Assembly (NCBI RefSeq): GCF_000731675.1
Contig: NZ_JMIT01000002.1
Span: 843,456 to 907,455 of the forward strand
DNA from: Pseudomonas capeferrum
GTDB taxonomy: Bacteria > Pseudomonadota > Gammaproteobacteria > Pseudomonadales > Pseudomonadaceae
Direction: 5' to 3'
Length of the DNA stretch: 64,000 nt
Part shown: piece after piece, positions 17,456-28,043 of the stretch
Numbering within the stretch: position 1 is the stretch's first letter
Layout: each line of letters begins with the position of its first letter
Position numbers and translations under genes: made by a program
The notes under the pieces: model-generated
What the model saw: the letters and a program-made list of their open reading frames with translations, nothing else
What the model was told of the DNA's origin: nothing
The model's database searches: none

Positions 17456-18591
17456 AGTTTTTCCGCTGCTTGACGCAGCGTCTCCTCACGTTTGGCAAAG
17501 CACAGGCGCACCAGGCGTTGCTCGGGGATAGGTTGCTGGTAGAACACCGACACCGGAATGGTCGCCACGCCATGCTCACGGGTCAGCCACAGCGCCATGT
17601 CGACGTCGTTCAGGTCCGGGCGGATCTGCGAATAGTCCACCAGTTGGAAGTAGGTGCCGGCCGCGCGGCGGAAACTGAAGCGCGAACCCGCCAGCAAGTC
17701 GCAGAACAGGTCGCGCTTGGCCTGGTAGAAGCCGGGCAGTTGGTCGAGGTGCTCGGGGTGCTCGGCCATGAAGTCCGCCAGCGCGCACTGCAAAGGCGTC
17801 ACCCCGCAGAAGTTGACGTACTGGTGCACCTTGCGCAGCTCTGCACTCAGGGCCGCTGGCGCAATCACGTAGCCGGTCTTCCACCCCGTCACATGGTAGG
17901 TCTTGCCAAACGAACTGACCACGAAGGCACGGCTATACAGCTCGGCATGGGCCAGTACGCTGGCGTGGCCTACACCGTCGTAGACCAGGTGTTCGTAGAC
18001 TTCATCACTGACCAGGTAGATATCGCGCTCGGCAATCAGCCGCGCCAACTGGTCCAGGTCTTCTCGGGTGATCAACGCGCCGCTGGGGTTGTGCGGCGAA
18101 TTGAGGATGACCATGCGTGTGCGCGGGCTCAGGGCATCGCTGAACTTCTGCCAGTCGATGCGAAAGTCGCCGTCACTGAGTTGTACATGCACGCAACGTC
18201 CGCCGGCCAGCTCTACGGAAGGCTCATAGCTGTCGTAACAAGGGTCGAAGACGATCACCTCGTCACCGCTGTGGATCACCGCCTGAATGGCGCAGAAGAT
18301 CGCCTCGGTGGCACCGGGGGTGATGGTCACTTCCTGATCGGCATCGACCTTGGCCCCATACAGGCGCTCGACCTTGGCCGCAACCTGCTGGCGCAGGGCC
18401 GGCAGGCCGGTCATCGGCGCGTACTGATTATGCCCGGCGGCCACATGCCGGCCCACTGCATCGAGCAGGGCCTGCGGGCCATTGAAGTCAGGGAAACCTT
18501 GGGAGAGGTTGAGCGCACCGGTCTGCACGGCGAGCTGGGACATGGTAGTGAAGATGGTCGTGCCGACATTCGGCAGTTTGCTGCGGATCAT
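17443..18591 (-). CDS. ybdL: PLP aminotransferase, methionine/glutamine type (YbdL-like)
   Basis: Fold type I aminotransferase of 382 residues (class I/II). The PLP lysine lies in SSFGKTYHVTGWKTGY, with LNSPHNPSGALIT and SDEVYEHLVYDG as cofactor-contact motifs. It is closest to YbdL/kynurenine aminotransferase-like enzymes, which use methionine and glutamine. Being upstream of and overlapping the omega-amidase gene suggests it performs glutamine-dependent transamination of keto acids such as 4-methylthio-2-oxobutyrate. Substrate preference is inferred. Confidence 0.85.
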   Translation of the reverse strand: MIRSKLPNVGTTIFTTMSQLAVQTGALNLSQGFPDFNGPQALLDAVGRHVAAGHNQYAPMTGLPALRQQVAAKVERLYGAKVDADQEVTITPGATEAIFCAIQAVIHSGDEVIVFDPCYDSYEPSVELAGGRCVHVQLSDGDFRIDWQKFSDALSPRTRMVILNSPHNPSGALITREDLDQLARLIAERDIYLVSDEVYEHLVYDGVGHASVLAHAELYSRAFVVSSFGKTYHVTGWKTGYVIAPAALSAELRKVHQYVNFCGVTPLQCALADFMAEHPEHLDQLPGFYQAKRDLFCDLLAGSRFSFRRAAGTYFQLVDYSQIRPDLNDVDMALWLTREHGVATIPVSVFYQQPIPEQRLVRLCFAKREETLRQAAEKLCAI

Positions 18592-18616
18592 GGAGCCCTC
18601 TTTCCTGGGGACTGAG

Positions 18617-18708
18617 AGCTATAAGCTACAAGCTTCAAGCCACAAGAAAAAGCGGCATGCATCAACGCCTGCTTTTTCTTGCAGCTTTGAGCTTGTAGCT
18701 TGCCGCTA
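18617..18708. repeat. Imperfect inverted repeat downstream of der
   Basis: AGCTACAAGCTTCAAG... on the left arm mirrors ...CAGCTTTGAGCTTGTAGCTT on the right arm, with a loop near 18655-18670. Runs of A and T flank the inner stem, so it can act as a transcription terminator for der. This sequence type recurs between genes in Pseudomonas and differs from the GTGG/GTAG REP family. Confidence 0.7.
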
Positions 18709-18709
18709 G

Positions 18710-20173
18710 TTAGCGCTTGTCGCGGCGCTTCTTCTCGGCCTTCTTGTGGTGCGACATCAAGCGGCGCTTCTTGTTGACCTGGCGATCGGTGAGGGTGTTT
18801 TTCTTGCCCTCGTACGGGTTTTCACCACCCTTGTACTCGATACGGATCGGCGTACCGACCAGCTTGAGCACGCGGCGATAGGTGTTTTCCAGGTAACGCG
18901 AGTACGATTTGGGAATGCTGTCGGTCTGGTTGCCGTGGATCACGATCAGCGGCGGGTTGGCACCCCCCAAGTGCGCATAGCGCAGCTTGATGCGGCGGCC
19001 ATTGACCAGCGGCGGCTGGTGCTCGCTCACGGCGTCTTCGAGGATCTGCGTCAGGCGGCTGGTCGGCCAGCGGGTTACCGCCGACATGAACGCGGCCTGT
19101 ACCGACTTGTACAGGTTGCCCACGCCCGTGCCGTGCAGCGCGGAAATGAAGTGGATGTCGGCGAAGTCGACGAAGAATAGCCGGCGCTCCAACTCGGTCT
19201 TCACGTAGGCGCGCTCACCCGGCTCCATGCCATCCCACTTGTTCAGGGCGATGACGATGGCGCGGCCGGCTTCGAGGGCGAAGCCCAGCAGGTTCAGGTC
19301 ATGGTCGACCACCCCTTCGCGGGCATCCATGACGAAGATCACGACGTTGGCGTCCTTGATCGCCTGCAGCGTCTTGACCACGGAGAACTTCTCGACTTCC
19401 TCGTGGATCTTGCCGCGCTTGCGCACCCCGGCGGTGTCGATGAAGGTGTACTTGTCGCCATCACGCTCGAACGGGATGTAGATACTGTCACGGGTAGTAC
19501 CCGGCTCGTCGTAGACCACCACGCGCTCTTCGCCGAGCATGCGGTTGACCAGGGTCGACTTGCCGACGTTCGGGCGGCCGATGATGGCGATCTTGATGCC
19601 ATCCTTTTCGCTCGGGCCAGGGATGCGCACGGCTTCCTCGCCTTCGGCGACGTCCTGGTCCAGCGCTTCGTCTTCGGCATCGCGTGGCAGGTGGCCGAGC
19701 ACGGCTTCCATCAGGGCGCTGATACCACGGCCCTGGGAGCCCGCCACCGGGATGGCGTTGCCCATGCCCATCGGCGAGAACTCGGCGCGGGCGACGTCAG
19801 GGTCGATGTTGTCGATCTTGTTGGCGACCAGAATCGCCGACTTGTTCCGCTTGCGCAGGTGCTCGGCGATCATCAGGTCTGCTGCGGTCATGCCCGCACG
19901 GGCATCGACCAGGAACAGCACATAGTCGGCTTCTTCGATGGCCATGAGCGACTGCTCGGCCATCTTCTCGTCCATGCCCACTTCGTCACCGGTGATACCA
20001 CCGGTGTCGATCAGGATGAAGGAACGACCCTGCCAGGAGGCATCACCATACTGGCGGTCACGAGTCAGACCCGACAGGTCACCGACGATGGCATCGCGGG
20101 TTTTGGTCAGGCGGTTGAACATGGTGGATTTGCCGACGTTCGGCCGTCCCACCAGGGCGATTACGGGAACCAT
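18710..20173 (-). CDS. der: Ribosome-assembly GTPase Der (EngA)
   Basis: Essential GTPase of 487 residues needed for 50S ribosomal subunit maturation. It has two G domains in tandem: first GRPNVGKS near residue 10, DTGG and NKID; second GRPNVGKS near 200, DTAG and NKWD. A C-terminal KH-like domain and a basic tail ([20 protein letters not shown]) follow. ATG 20173 (MVPVIALVG) has GGAGAG just upstream; the four-residue longer frame is less likely. It follows bamB in a conserved gene order. Confidence 0.95.
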   Translation of the reverse strand: MVPVIALVGRPNVGKSTMFNRLTKTRDAIVGDLSGLTRDRQYGDASWQGRSFILIDTGGITGDEVGMDEKMAEQSLMAIEEADYVLFLVDARAGMTAADLMIAEHLRKRNKSAILVANKIDNIDPDVARAEFSPMGMGNAIPVAGSQGRGISALMEAVLGHLPRDAEDEALDQDVAEGEEAVRIPGPSEKDGIKIAIIGRPNVGKSTLVNRMLGEERVVVYDEPGTTRDSIYIPFERDGDKYTFIDTAGVRKRGKIHEEVEKFSVVKTLQAIKDANVVIFVMDAREGVVDHDLNLLGFALEAGRAIVIALNKWDGMEPGERAYVKTELERRLFFVDFADIHFISALHGTGVGNLYKSVQAAFMSAVTRWPTSRLTQILEDAVSEHQPPLVNGRRIKLRYAHLGGANPPLIVIHGNQTDSIPKSYSRYLENTYRRVLKLVGTPIRIEYKGGENPYEGKKNTLTDRQVNKKRRLMSHHKKAEKKRRDKR

Positions 20174-20290
20174 GCGGCTCTCCACTCTTGAATTCTTGAA
20201 AATGCAAAGGCCGCTGCAAGGCAGCGGCCGGAGTTTGTGCGGCGTTTCCTACACCGCGGCTCAAGCCCGTTGGCGGACTTGAGCTTAGCT

Positions 20291-21433
20291 TCAGCGGACG
20301 GTCAGTGCCTCGAGCTTGCCGCTGTTGCCGAAGACGTAGATGGTGTCGCCGACCACCAAGGGCCGGGCGCGCAGGCCATCACTGTCGATTCGCTCGCGGC
20401 CGACGAAGCGGCCATCGACCTGGCTGAGCAGGTGCAGGTAACCCTCGAAGTCACCTACAGCCACGTAGCTGGAGAACACTTCCGGTGCCGACAGCTGACG
20501 GCGAGCCATGGAATCGTTGGTCCACAGGGCGCTGGAAGAGCGCTCGTCGACACTTTCAACGGTACCCGAGGCTTCGCTGACATAGACGTTACCGTAACCC
20601 TGGGCGACACCCACGTAGCTGGAAGCATCACGCTGCCACAGCACACGGCCGCTTTCCAGGTCCAGGCCCGCTACGCGGCCCTGGTAGGTGCTGACGTACA
20701 GGGTACCACCGGACAGCAGCAAGCCGCCGTCGATATCCACTACGCGGTCCAGCTCGGAACGCCCCTGCGGGATGGCCACGCGGCTCTCCCACACCGGCAC
20801 GCCGTTGCTGATATCCACCGCGATCACTTTGCCGGTGGACAGGCCGGCAACCGCCATGCGGTTGGTCACGATCGGCGCGCCGGTGCCCCGCAGGGTCAGC
20901 ACGGCCGGGGTGCTTTCATAGATCCAGCGGCGGTCGCCGGTCGCGGCATCGAGGCCGATCAGGCGGTCGTCCTGGGTCTGCACCACCACCACGTCACCAT
21001 TGTTGGCTGGTGGTGCCAGCACTTCACTGGTCACGCGTGAGCGCCAGCGCTCTTCACCGGTGCTGGAGTCCAGCGCGATGACTTCGCCTTTGAGGGTACC
21101 GAGCATGACCAGCCCGTAACCCACACCGACAGCGCCCGACACCTGCAGGTCGAGGTCTTTTTTCCAGGCCACGTCGCCGGTGATACGGTCGAGGGCGAAG
21201 ACTTCGCCGTTGACGTCGGAGGCGTAGATACGGTCGTTTTCGATGGCCGGTACCAGGGTGTTGTACGTCTCGCCCTGGCCGTCACCGATCGAACGGCTCC
21301 ACTGCTTCTTCAGTACCACTTCCTCGGTGAACTTGGTCAGCTCGGCCGGGGGCAGTTCCTTCTTGCTGTTGCTGCTGCAACCCGCGGCCAGAACGGCCAG
21401 GGTCAGCACTGCTGCTTGTTTCCAACCGATCAC
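20291..21433 (-). CDS. bamB: Outer-membrane assembly lipoprotein BamB
   Basis: Periplasmic eight-bladed beta-propeller lipoprotein of the BAM complex that helps insert outer-membrane barrels. Of 380 residues, the N-terminus has a lipobox (LAAGCSS), followed by repeated PQQ-like blades (VFALDRITGDVAWKKD, VIALDSSTGEERWRS, IGLDAATGDRRWIYES). GTG 21433 begins one base after the yfgM stop and has GGGGACG upstream, favouring it over the ATG at 21460, which would add nine residues before the signal peptide. Confidence 0.93.
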   Translation of the reverse strand: MIGWKQAAVLTLAVLAAGCSSNSKKELPPAELTKFTEEVVLKKQWSRSIGDGQGETYNTLVPAIENDRIYASDVNGEVFALDRITGDVAWKKDLDLQVSGAVGVGYGLVMLGTLKGEVIALDSSTGEERWRSRVTSEVLAPPANNGDVVVVQTQDDRLIGLDAATGDRRWIYESTPAVLTLRGTGAPIVTNRMAVAGLSTGKVIAVDISNGVPVWESRVAIPQGRSELDRVVDIDGGLLLSGGTLYVSTYQGRVAGLDLESGRVLWQRDASSYVGVAQGYGNVYVSEASGTVESVDERSSSALWTNDSMARRQLSAPEVFSSYVAVGDFEGYLHLLSQVDGRFVGRERIDSDGLRARPLVVGDTIYVFGNSGKLEALTVR

Positions 21434-21434
21434 G

Positions 21435-22076
21435 TCAGGCGTCCCCTTTGGCCAGGTCATCCAGCTTCAATTGCAGGCCACCGACCGCCGCTTCATCGGA
21501 CAGCGCGGCCTTGGCTTTTTCATAAGCGCTGTGGGCATCGTCGGCGCGACCAAGCTGTACCAGCAGGTCACCCTTCAATTCTTCGCGGCTGGCCAGGAAC
21601 GCCTTGTCGGCGTCGCCGTCGAGCAGCTTGAGGGCCTCGTCGGCCTTGTCCTGGGCAGCCAGTACACGGGCCAGGCGCTGGCGCGAAATTTCGCCCAGCG
21701 TGGTATCGGCAGGCTTGTCCAGCACACCCTTGAGCTCGGCGGCGGCGTCGTCGAGCTTGCCGCTCTCGACCGCGACCTTGGCCACGAACAGGCTGCCATA
21801 CTGGGCGTAGGCGGTACCGCCGAATTCGCTCTTGAGCTTGCCGGCCAGTTCCGCGACCTTGGTCGCGTCTGGCTGGCCGCTTGGCGTCAGGCTGGTCTCA
21901 AGCAATGCCTGGTACAGCTGCGAGGCACCTTGCGACTGGTTGTTCTGGTACTTGTGCCAGGTATTCCAGCCCAACACCACCACGCCGGCCAGCAGGGCAC
22001 CGGTCAGCAGTGGCTTGCCGTTGCGGTTCCACCAGTCCTTGACCCCTGCCAGGTCATCATCATCTGTACTCGACAC
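21435..22076 (-). CDS. yfgM: YfgM-family Sec translocon-associated TPR protein
   Basis: Single-pass inner-membrane protein of 213 residues: an acidic N-terminus (MSSTDDDDLAG), a membrane helix at about 22-42 (PLLTGALLAGVVVLGWNTW), then a periplasmic TPR-like helical domain. In E. coli YfgM associates with PpiD and SecYEG and links secretion to periplasmic chaperones. It lies between hisS and bamB, the usual gene order. Confidence 0.9.
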   Translation of the reverse strand: MSSTDDDDLAGVKDWWNRNGKPLLTGALLAGVVVLGWNTWHKYQNNQSQGASQLYQALLETSLTPSGQPDATKVAELAGKLKSEFGGTAYAQYGSLFVAKVAVESGKLDDAAAELKGVLDKPADTTLGEISRQRLARVLAAQDKADEALKLLDGDADKAFLASREELKGDLLVQLGRADDAHSAYEKAKAALSDEAAVGGLQLKLDDLAKGDA

Positions 22077-22115
22077 CCCAATACTCCTTTTCGCCTATTC
22101 GCTTGTTGAACCGCG

Positions 22116-23405
22116 TTACGCCTGAGCGATTGCGGTTTCCAGGTGCTCAGCCAGAGCATCCCAGGCAATGTTCTGTTGTTCGCCCTGGCCACGCAGGGGC
22201 TTCACGCCGATTTCCTGCTTGGCCAACTCGTCGTCGCCAAGAATCAGGGCCAACAGCGCGCCGCTCTTGTCGGCTTTCTTGAATTGGCTCTTGAAGCTGC
22301 CGCCACCAGCGTTGACCACCAGGCGCAGGCCCGGCAGGCGATCACGCAGGCTTTCGGACAGGCGCAGGCCAGCCAGCTCTGCCTGTTCACCGAAGGCGCA
22401 GAGGTAGACATCGACCTGACGGCTGATCGACTCGGGCACCTTGCCCAGGGTCTCCAGCAGCAGGATCAGGCGCTCGATACCCATGGCGAAACCTACACCA
22501 GTGGTCGGCTTGCCGCCCATCTGCTCGACCAGGCCGTCGTAGCGGCCACCGGCACAGACGGTGCCCTGGGCGCCGAGCTTGTCGGTCACCCACTCGAACA
22601 CGGTCTTGCTGTAGTAGTCCAGGCCACGCACCAGCTTGGTGTTGATCACGAACGGGATGCCGGCCGCATCCAGACGGGCCTTGAGGCCCTCGAAGTGCAC
22701 GCGGGACGCTTCGTCCAGGTAATCTTCGAGCTTCGGTGCACCGACCAGCACCGCCTGGGTGTTCTGGTCCTTGCTGTCGAGGATGCGCAGCGGGTTGCTC
22801 TTGAGGCGACGCTGGCTGTCTTCGTCCAGCTGCTCAAGGCGTGCCGACAGGAACTCGACCAGCGCATCACGGTAGCGCGCACGGGCTTCACTGGTACCCA
22901 GGCTGTTGAGCTCGAGCTTGACCGCGTCCTGGATGCCCAGCAGGCCCCACAGGCGCCAAGTCAGCATGATCAGCTCGGCGTCGATGTCCGGGCCATCGAG
23001 GTTGAACACTTCCACGCCGATCTGGTGGAACTGGCGGTAACGGCCTTTCTGCGGGCGCTCGTGGCGGAACATCTGGCCGATGTACCACAGTTTCTGCACC
23101 TGGCCGTTGCCGGTGATGCCATGCTCCAGCACGGCACGCACGCAGGCGGCGGTACCTTCAGGACGCAGGGTGAGCGAATCGCCGTTGCGGTCCTCGAAGG
23201 TGTACATCTCTTTTTCGACGATGTCGGTCACTTCACCGATGGAGCGTTTGAACAGCTCGGTGAACTCGACGATCGGCGTGCGGATCTGGCTGTACCCGTA
23301 GGTATCCAGCAGACTGGCCACGGTGCCTTCAAAGTAGCGCCACAGTGGCGACTGTTCTGGCAGGATGTCGTTCATGCCACGGATGGCTTGCAGCGATTTG
23401 CTCAC
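22116..23405 (-). CDS. hisS: Histidyl-tRNA synthetase
   Basis: Class II aminoacyl-tRNA synthetase of 429 residues attaching histidine to tRNA-His. Visible elements are the N-terminal RGMNDILP, motif 2 ([28 protein letters not shown]), the histidine-specific [15 protein letters not shown] and GGRYDGL, motif 3 ([15 protein letters not shown]), and a C-terminal anticodon-binding domain. It sits between ispG and yfgM. Confidence 0.96.
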   Translation of the reverse strand: MSKSLQAIRGMNDILPEQSPLWRYFEGTVASLLDTYGYSQIRTPIVEFTELFKRSIGEVTDIVEKEMYTFEDRNGDSLTLRPEGTAACVRAVLEHGITGNGQVQKLWYIGQMFRHERPQKGRYRQFHQIGVEVFNLDGPDIDAELIMLTWRLWGLLGIQDAVKLELNSLGTSEARARYRDALVEFLSARLEQLDEDSQRRLKSNPLRILDSKDQNTQAVLVGAPKLEDYLDEASRVHFEGLKARLDAAGIPFVINTKLVRGLDYYSKTVFEWVTDKLGAQGTVCAGGRYDGLVEQMGGKPTTGVGFAMGIERLILLLETLGKVPESISRQVDVYLCAFGEQAELAGLRLSESLRDRLPGLRLVVNAGGGSFKSQFKKADKSGALLALILGDDELAKQEIGVKPLRGQGEQQNIAWDALAEHLETAIAQA

Positions 23406-23430
23406 GAAAAGTCCTTACGAATGCTGTGTG

Positions 23431-24540
23431 TCAGCCACGGGCGATCAGCGCCGCGTCGGCCTCGGCCTTCTCGGCCGCTTTCTGGCGGATGAGCTTCTCG
23501 AGCTCATCGACCAGGTTGTCATTGGTTAGCTTCTGCGCCGGTTTGCCGTCGATGTAGATCAGGTTCGGCGTACCGCCGGTCAGCCCTACATGGGCTTCCT
23601 TGGCTTCGCCGGGGCCGTTGACCACACAACCGATCACCGCCACGTCCAGCGGTACCAGCAGGTCTTCCAGGCGCCCTTCCAGCTCGTTCATGGTCTTGAC
23701 CACATCGAAGTTCTGCCGCGAGCAGCTCGGGCAGGCGATGAAGTTGATGCCACGCGAACGCAGGTGCAGCGACTTGAGGATGTCGTAGCCGACCTTCACT
23801 TCTTCGACCGGGTCAGCGGCCAGGGAGATACGAATGGTATCGCCGATGCCCTCGGCCAGCAGCATACCGAGGCCGACGGCGGATTTCACCGTCCCCGAAC
23901 GCAGGCCACCGGCTTCGGTGATGCCCAGGTGCAGGGGCTGGATGATCTGCTTGGCCAGCAGGCGATAGGCTTCGACGGCCATGAACACGTCGGAGGCCTT
24001 GACGCTGACCTTGAAGTCCTGGAAATCCAGGCGGTCCAGGTGCTCGACATGGCGCAGCGCCGACTCGACCAGCGCCGCTGGGGTCGGTTCGCCGTACTTC
24101 TTCTGCAGGTCCTTTTCCAGGGAGCCTGCGTTGACGCCGATACGGATCGGGATACCGCGGTCACGGGCGGCATCGACCACCGCGCGTACACGGTCTTCAC
24201 GGCCGATGTTGCCCGGGTTGATACGCAGGCAGTCGACACCCAGCTCGGCCACGCGCAGCGCGATCTTGTAGTCGAAATGAATGTCGGCGACCAGCGGCAC
24301 ACTCACCCGTTGCTTGATGCGGCCAAACGCTTCGGCGGCGTCCATGTCCGGTACCGAGACGCGCACGATGTCGACACCGGCATCGACCAGACGCTGGATC
24401 TGGCCGACAGTGGCGTCGACATCGTTGGTGTCGGTGTTGGTCATGCTTTGCACCGCGATGGGCGCATCACCACCCACCGGCACATTGCCGACCCAGATTT
24501 TGCGGGATTCGCGACGTTTGATCGGAGATTCGCCGTGCAT
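23431..24540 (-). CDS. ispG: 4-hydroxy-3-methylbut-2-enyl diphosphate synthase (IspG/GcpE)
   Basis: [4Fe-4S] enzyme of the MEP isoprenoid pathway converting MEcPP to HMBPP. Of 369 residues, an N-terminal TIM barrel ([19 protein letters not shown]) precedes the cluster-binding region with [10 protein letters not shown] and [13 protein letters not shown]. It lies 3 bases after rodZ and 25 before hisS on the same strand. As an iron-sulfur enzyme it depends on the isc operon located a few kilobases upstream. Confidence 0.96.
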   Translation of the reverse strand: MHGESPIKRRESRKIWVGNVPVGGDAPIAVQSMTNTDTNDVDATVGQIQRLVDAGVDIVRVSVPDMDAAEAFGRIKQRVSVPLVADIHFDYKIALRVAELGVDCLRINPGNIGREDRVRAVVDAARDRGIPIRIGVNAGSLEKDLQKKYGEPTPAALVESALRHVEHLDRLDFQDFKVSVKASDVFMAVEAYRLLAKQIIQPLHLGITEAGGLRSGTVKSAVGLGMLLAEGIGDTIRISLAADPVEEVKVGYDILKSLHLRSRGINFIACPSCSRQNFDVVKTMNELEGRLEDLLVPLDVAVIGCVVNGPGEAKEAHVGLTGGTPNLIYIDGKPAQKLTNDNLVDELEKLIRQKAAEKAEADAALIARG

Positions 24541-24543
24541 GAC

Positions 24544-25581
24544 TTACTGTCCCAACTTCAGGCGAGCAGTCTCGCCACTGGTGAACGGAGCAACATCGAC
24601 GGCCTGGCCGTTGTAGCTGACCTGGGCGCCACGGGCAAAGCCCAGGCGTACCGCGAACGGCGGCTTGCCGGTCAGCTCGAGGTTGTCGCCCTTGCGCTTG
24701 ACGGCGCTGAACAGCACCTTGCCGTTGCCGTCGGAGACCTGGGTCCAGCAATCGGCAGTGAACTGGATGGCGACCTTGGCGCTACCGGCAGGTACTGCGA
24801 CCGGTGCGGCCGGCTCGGCGGCGGCGACCACAGGGGCAGCAGCGGCAGGTGCCGTGGCAGCAGGTGCTACTGCAGCAGGTGCTGGCGTTGGCGCAGTGGC
24901 TGCGGCGGGCACTTGTGCCTGCGCGGCCGGGGCTGGCGTTGCGTTTGCAGCTGGGGTTTGCGCAGGGCTGGCCGGCACTTGCTCGGCGGCGGCAAGCGGC
25001 TGTTCGCCAGCGGCCTGCTCCAGCGGCAACGGTGCGCTTTCGGGTTGCTGGCCTGCCGTCACGGCCTGGTCTTCAGGCTCGTCCAGCGGGTGGATCTGCG
25101 TGGTGCCGTCGGCGCTCTCGACCTCGACGTGCTCGAGGGCGATCTTGGCCAGGTCCTTGCCCCGCAAGCTGCCCTGGTCCTGCCACCAAACGAAACCACC
25201 ACCGACCACTGCCACCAGCAGCAACAGGCTGACACCGCGCAGTATGTTGTGCGACAGGCGCACCGGTTCTTCGATGCGGCCCAGCGAATGCACTTCACTG
25301 CCCTTGGCGTGGGTACCGGTGTACTGGTCGAAGGCCTCGACCAACGCGGCCTGGTCCAGGTCCATCAGTTTGGCATAGGCGCGGATATAGCCACGGGCGA
25401 AGGTGTGCCCGGGCAGCTTGTCGAAGGCGCCGGTTTCCACGTGGTTCAACGAACTGACAGTGAGGTTGAGCTTGCGGGCCACCTCGGCTTGTGACCAGTC
25501 CCGCTTCTCACGGGCCTGGCGCAAAAGCTCACCGGGGTTCTGGCCAGGCGCTACTGCTACTTCGGGATGCGCGGCGTTCAT
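24544..25581 (-). CDS. rodZ: Cell-shape protein RodZ (HTH, membrane, periplasmic)
   Basis: Cytoskeletal adaptor that links MreB to the elongation machinery. Of 345 residues, the cytoplasmic N-terminus has an Xre-type HTH (LLRQAREKRDWSQAEVARKL), then a membrane helix at about 115-133. A long Ala/Pro/Gln-rich periplasmic linker (about 190-255) and a C-terminal RodZ beta domain (KVAIQFTADCWTQVSDGNG) follow. It overlaps pilF by 4 bases and precedes ispG, the standard order. Confidence 0.9.
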   Translation of the reverse strand: MNAAHPEVAVAPGQNPGELLRQAREKRDWSQAEVARKLNLTVSSLNHVETGAFDKLPGHTFARGYIRAYAKLMDLDQAALVEAFDQYTGTHAKGSEVHSLGRIEEPVRLSHNILRGVSLLLLVAVVGGGFVWWQDQGSLRGKDLAKIALEHVEVESADGTTQIHPLDEPEDQAVTAGQQPESAPLPLEQAAGEQPLAAAEQVPASPAQTPAANATPAPAAQAQVPAAATAPTPAPAAVAPAATAPAAAAPVVAAAEPAAPVAVPAGSAKVAIQFTADCWTQVSDGNGKVLFSAVKRKGDNLELTGKPPFAVRLGFARGAQVSYNGQAVDVAPFTSGETARLKLGQ

Positions 25582-26339
25582 CGTTGCTCCGACAGGTATT
25601 GCTGATATTCCGGCGTACCGGGATAAAGTCGTTGTAATTGCTGGCCCAGGTCGGCCAGTGTGCCCTGCTCGTCGAATACCCGGGCAAGGCGGCTGCCCAG
25701 CAGAAGGCTACGGGCGTCATGGTCGCTCAACCGGCTGAAACGATCGTAGTAGTCCAGGGCCGGCACATAATGCCTGTTTTCGTAGGACAACTCAGCCATT
25801 TCCAGCAACGCTCTCGGTTGCTGCGGGTTGAGTTGCAACGCTTTGAACAGATATGTGTGGGCCTGGTCACGACGTTCGAGCTTCAGGGCAGTCAGGCCAA
25901 GGTTCTCGTACACGCGGGAGCGTTCAGGATACAGGGTATCGGCGCTGGCCAGGCGAAACATCTGCTTGGCCTCGGCAAATCGCCCCTGAGCATAAAGGAA
26001 ACTGCCGTAATTGTTGCGAATTCGCGTATCGCCAGGGCGTGCCTGCAGGGCTTTTTGAAAGTGTTTCTCGGCCAACCCCGGCTCACCCTGCGCCTGAAAC
26101 ACCAGCGCCAGGGCGGCGTGTGCGCCGGCATCGCTGGCGTCGAGGGCGAGGGCTTTGCCAAGCGGCGCCTTGGCCTGCTCGGTCAGGCCTTGTTGCAAAT
26201 ACCCAAGCCCAAGCTGCACATAAGCCCTGCCCGCCTCTTCCCGCCCCTGCCGACTGGCCAGCGGATCGCCCGCGCCGCCCGACACGCAGCCGGCCAGCAG
26301 CAAAAGCGCAAGGATCGACAGCGCGGCGCGCAGGCTCAT
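25578..26339 (-). CDS. pilF: Type IV pilus biogenesis lipoprotein PilF/PilW
   Basis: TPR lipoprotein (253 residues) acting as pilotin for the PilQ secretin of type IV pili. The lipobox is LLLAGCVSG near residue 18. About six TPR units follow (AYVQLGLGYLQQGLTEQAK, AHAALALVFQAQGEPGLAE, RNNYGSFLYAQGRFAEAK). Its stop overlaps the rodZ start as ATGA. The gene is commonly kept between rlmN and rodZ even in weakly piliated pseudomonads. Confidence 0.88.
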   Translation of the reverse strand: MSLRAALSILALLLLAGCVSGGAGDPLASRQGREEAGRAYVQLGLGYLQQGLTEQAKAPLGKALALDASDAGAHAALALVFQAQGEPGLAEKHFQKALQARPGDTRIRNNYGSFLYAQGRFAEAKQMFRLASADTLYPERSRVYENLGLTALKLERRDQAHTYLFKALQLNPQQPRALLEMAELSYENRHYVPALDYYDRFSRLSDHDARSLLLGSRLARVFDEQGTLADLGQQLQRLYPGTPEYQQYLSEQR

Positions 26340-26353
26340 GGCTAGGTTCTCGG

Positions 26354-27499
26354 TCAGTGGCGCGCGGCGCTGTCTGGCAGCTCGGCGTCGGCAGACAACT
26401 GGCGCACGGCGATGTAGCGCTCACTGCGGCGGGTGCGGTCGTTGACCTGGCCGACCAGCTGACCACAAGCGGCGTCGATGTCCTCGCCACGGGTGGTACG
26501 GGTGGTGACGTTGAAGCCGCCGTGGTGCAGCAGGTCCTGGAAGCGGCGGATAGCATTGTTGCTAGGACGCTCGTAACCGGAATGCGGGAACGGGTTGAAC
26601 GGGATCAGGTTGATCTTGCACGGCACGTCACGCAGCAGCTCGATCATCTGTGCGGCGTGCTCGGGCTGGTCGTTGACGTCCTTGAGCAGGGTGTACTCAA
26701 CCGTCAGCACGCGCTTGCCACCCAGGGTGGCCATGTAGCCCATGCACGACTCCAGCAGCACCTTCAACGGGTACTTCTTGTTGATCGGCACCAACTGGTT
26801 GCGCAGCGCGTCGTTCGGCGCGTGCAGCGACAGGGCCAGCGACACGTCGATGTGCTTGGCCAGCTCGTCGATCATCGGCACCACGCCCGAGGTGGACAAG
26901 GTGACGCGACGTTTGGAAATGCCATAGCCCAGATCATCCATCATGATCTTCATGGCGGCGATGACATTGTCGAAGTTCAGCAGAGGCTCGCCCATGCCCA
27001 TCATGACCACGTTGGTAATCGCGCGGTCGACTTTGGCCGGGACGGTCCCGAAAGATTTGTTGGCAAGCCACACCTGGCCGATCACTTCGGCGGCGGTGAG
27101 GTTGCTGTTGAAGCCTTGCTTGCCGGTGGAGCAGAAACTGCAATCCAGGGCGCAGCCGGCTTGCGACGAGACGCACAAAGTGCCGCGGTCGTCGGTGGGA
27201 ATGTAGACGGTCTCGACGCAGCTGCCGGAGGCAACGCGGATCACCCATTTACGGGTGCCGTCGGCGGAAATGTCTTCACTGACCACTTCCGGTGGGCGAA
27301 TTTCGGCAACAGCCTCGAGCTTTTCGCGCAAGGCCTTGCCGACGTTCGTCATGGCGGCGAAATCATCGACGCCAAAATGGTGAATCCATTTCATCACCTG
27401 GCCGGCACGGAAGCGCTTCTCCCCGATAGAGTCGAAGAATTGTTCCATTTCCGGCTGGGTCAGGCCCAACAGGTTGATTTTGCCAGTAGATGTCGTCAT
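26354..27499 (-). CDS. rlmN: 23S rRNA/tRNA adenine-C2 methyltransferase RlmN
   Basis: Radical SAM methyltransferase making 2-methyladenosine in 23S rRNA (A2503) and some tRNAs. Of 381 residues, the SAM cluster motif is [14 protein letters not shown]. Other marks are [13 protein letters not shown] and the second catalytic cysteine near the C-terminus ([13 protein letters not shown]). It lies between ndk and pilF in conserved order. Confidence 0.95.
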   Translation of the reverse strand: MTTSTGKINLLGLTQPEMEQFFDSIGEKRFRAGQVMKWIHHFGVDDFAAMTNVGKALREKLEAVAEIRPPEVVSEDISADGTRKWVIRVASGSCVETVYIPTDDRGTLCVSSQAGCALDCSFCSTGKQGFNSNLTAAEVIGQVWLANKSFGTVPAKVDRAITNVVMMGMGEPLLNFDNVIAAMKIMMDDLGYGISKRRVTLSTSGVVPMIDELAKHIDVSLALSLHAPNDALRNQLVPINKKYPLKVLLESCMGYMATLGGKRVLTVEYTLLKDVNDQPEHAAQMIELLRDVPCKINLIPFNPFPHSGYERPSNNAIRRFQDLLHHGGFNVTTRTTRGEDIDAACGQLVGQVNDRTRRSERYIAVRQLSADAELPDSAARH

Positions 27500-27527
27500 G
27501 GATTCACCCTCACCCGTAAGCTTTCGC

Positions 27528-27953
27528 TTAGCGAGTGGTTACCTCGGTAGCAGCGAAGAAGTAAGCGATTTCGCGAGCAGCAGCAGCTTCGGAGTCCGAA
27601 CCGTGAACGGCGTTGGCGTCGATCGACTCGGCGAAGTCAGCACGGATGGTGCCGGCAGCAGCTTCTTTAGGGTTGGTAGCGCCCATCAGCTCACGGTTCA
27701 GAGCGATTGCGTTTTCGCCTTCCAGAACCTGAACGACAACCGGACCGGAAGTCATGAAGGCAACCAGGTCGCCGAAGAAGCCGCGCTCGCTGTGCTCAGC
27801 GTAGAAGCCTTCGGCTTCGGCTTTGGACAGTTGCTTGATTTTCGAGGCAACGATTTTCAGGCCGGCGTCTTCGAAGCGAGTGGTGATCTTGCCGATGACG
27901 TTTTTGGCAACTGCGTCAGGCTTGATGATCGAGAAAGTACGTTGAACAGCCAT
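27528..27953 (-). CDS. ndk: Nucleoside diphosphate kinase
   Basis: Cytoplasmic enzyme of 141 residues transferring the gamma-phosphate of ATP to NDPs. The phospho-histidine is in NAVHGSDS (about His117), with the N-terminal [15 protein letters not shown] promoter-like -10 element overlaps the hairpin upstream at 27990-28012, so the gene can be transcribed separately from the isc operon. Confidence 0.96.
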   Translation of the reverse strand: MAVQRTFSIIKPDAVAKNVIGKITTRFEDAGLKIVASKIKQLSKAEAEGFYAEHSERGFFGDLVAFMTSGPVVVQVLEGENAIALNRELMGATNPKEAAAGTIRADFAESIDANAVHGSDSEAAAAREIAYFFAATEVTTR

Positions 27954-27989
27954 GGAAAACTCCAGAAATATGAGTGTTGCGAAAAATTA

Positions 27990-28012
27990 AACCCGCGAAT
28001 TATACGCGGGTT
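27990..28012 (-). terminator. Hairpin: isc operon terminator overlapping the ndk -10 element
   Basis: AACCCGCG...CGCGGGTT is a perfect 8-bp stem, 31 bases after the iscX stop, followed on the reverse strand by TTAATTTTTC. The loop contains TATAAT (reverse strand, 28004-27999), a consensus -10 box positioned for ndk, with only a weak -35 (TTAGGC) upstream. Confidence 0.65.
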
Positions 28013-28043
28013 CCAGGGGATTGCCTAACCTGCAGCGTCGCGC

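Noticed and set aside
23590..25494. 634-codon forward ORF
   Set aside because: Antisense to ispG and rodZ; its biased composition reflects the opposite-strand codon pattern.
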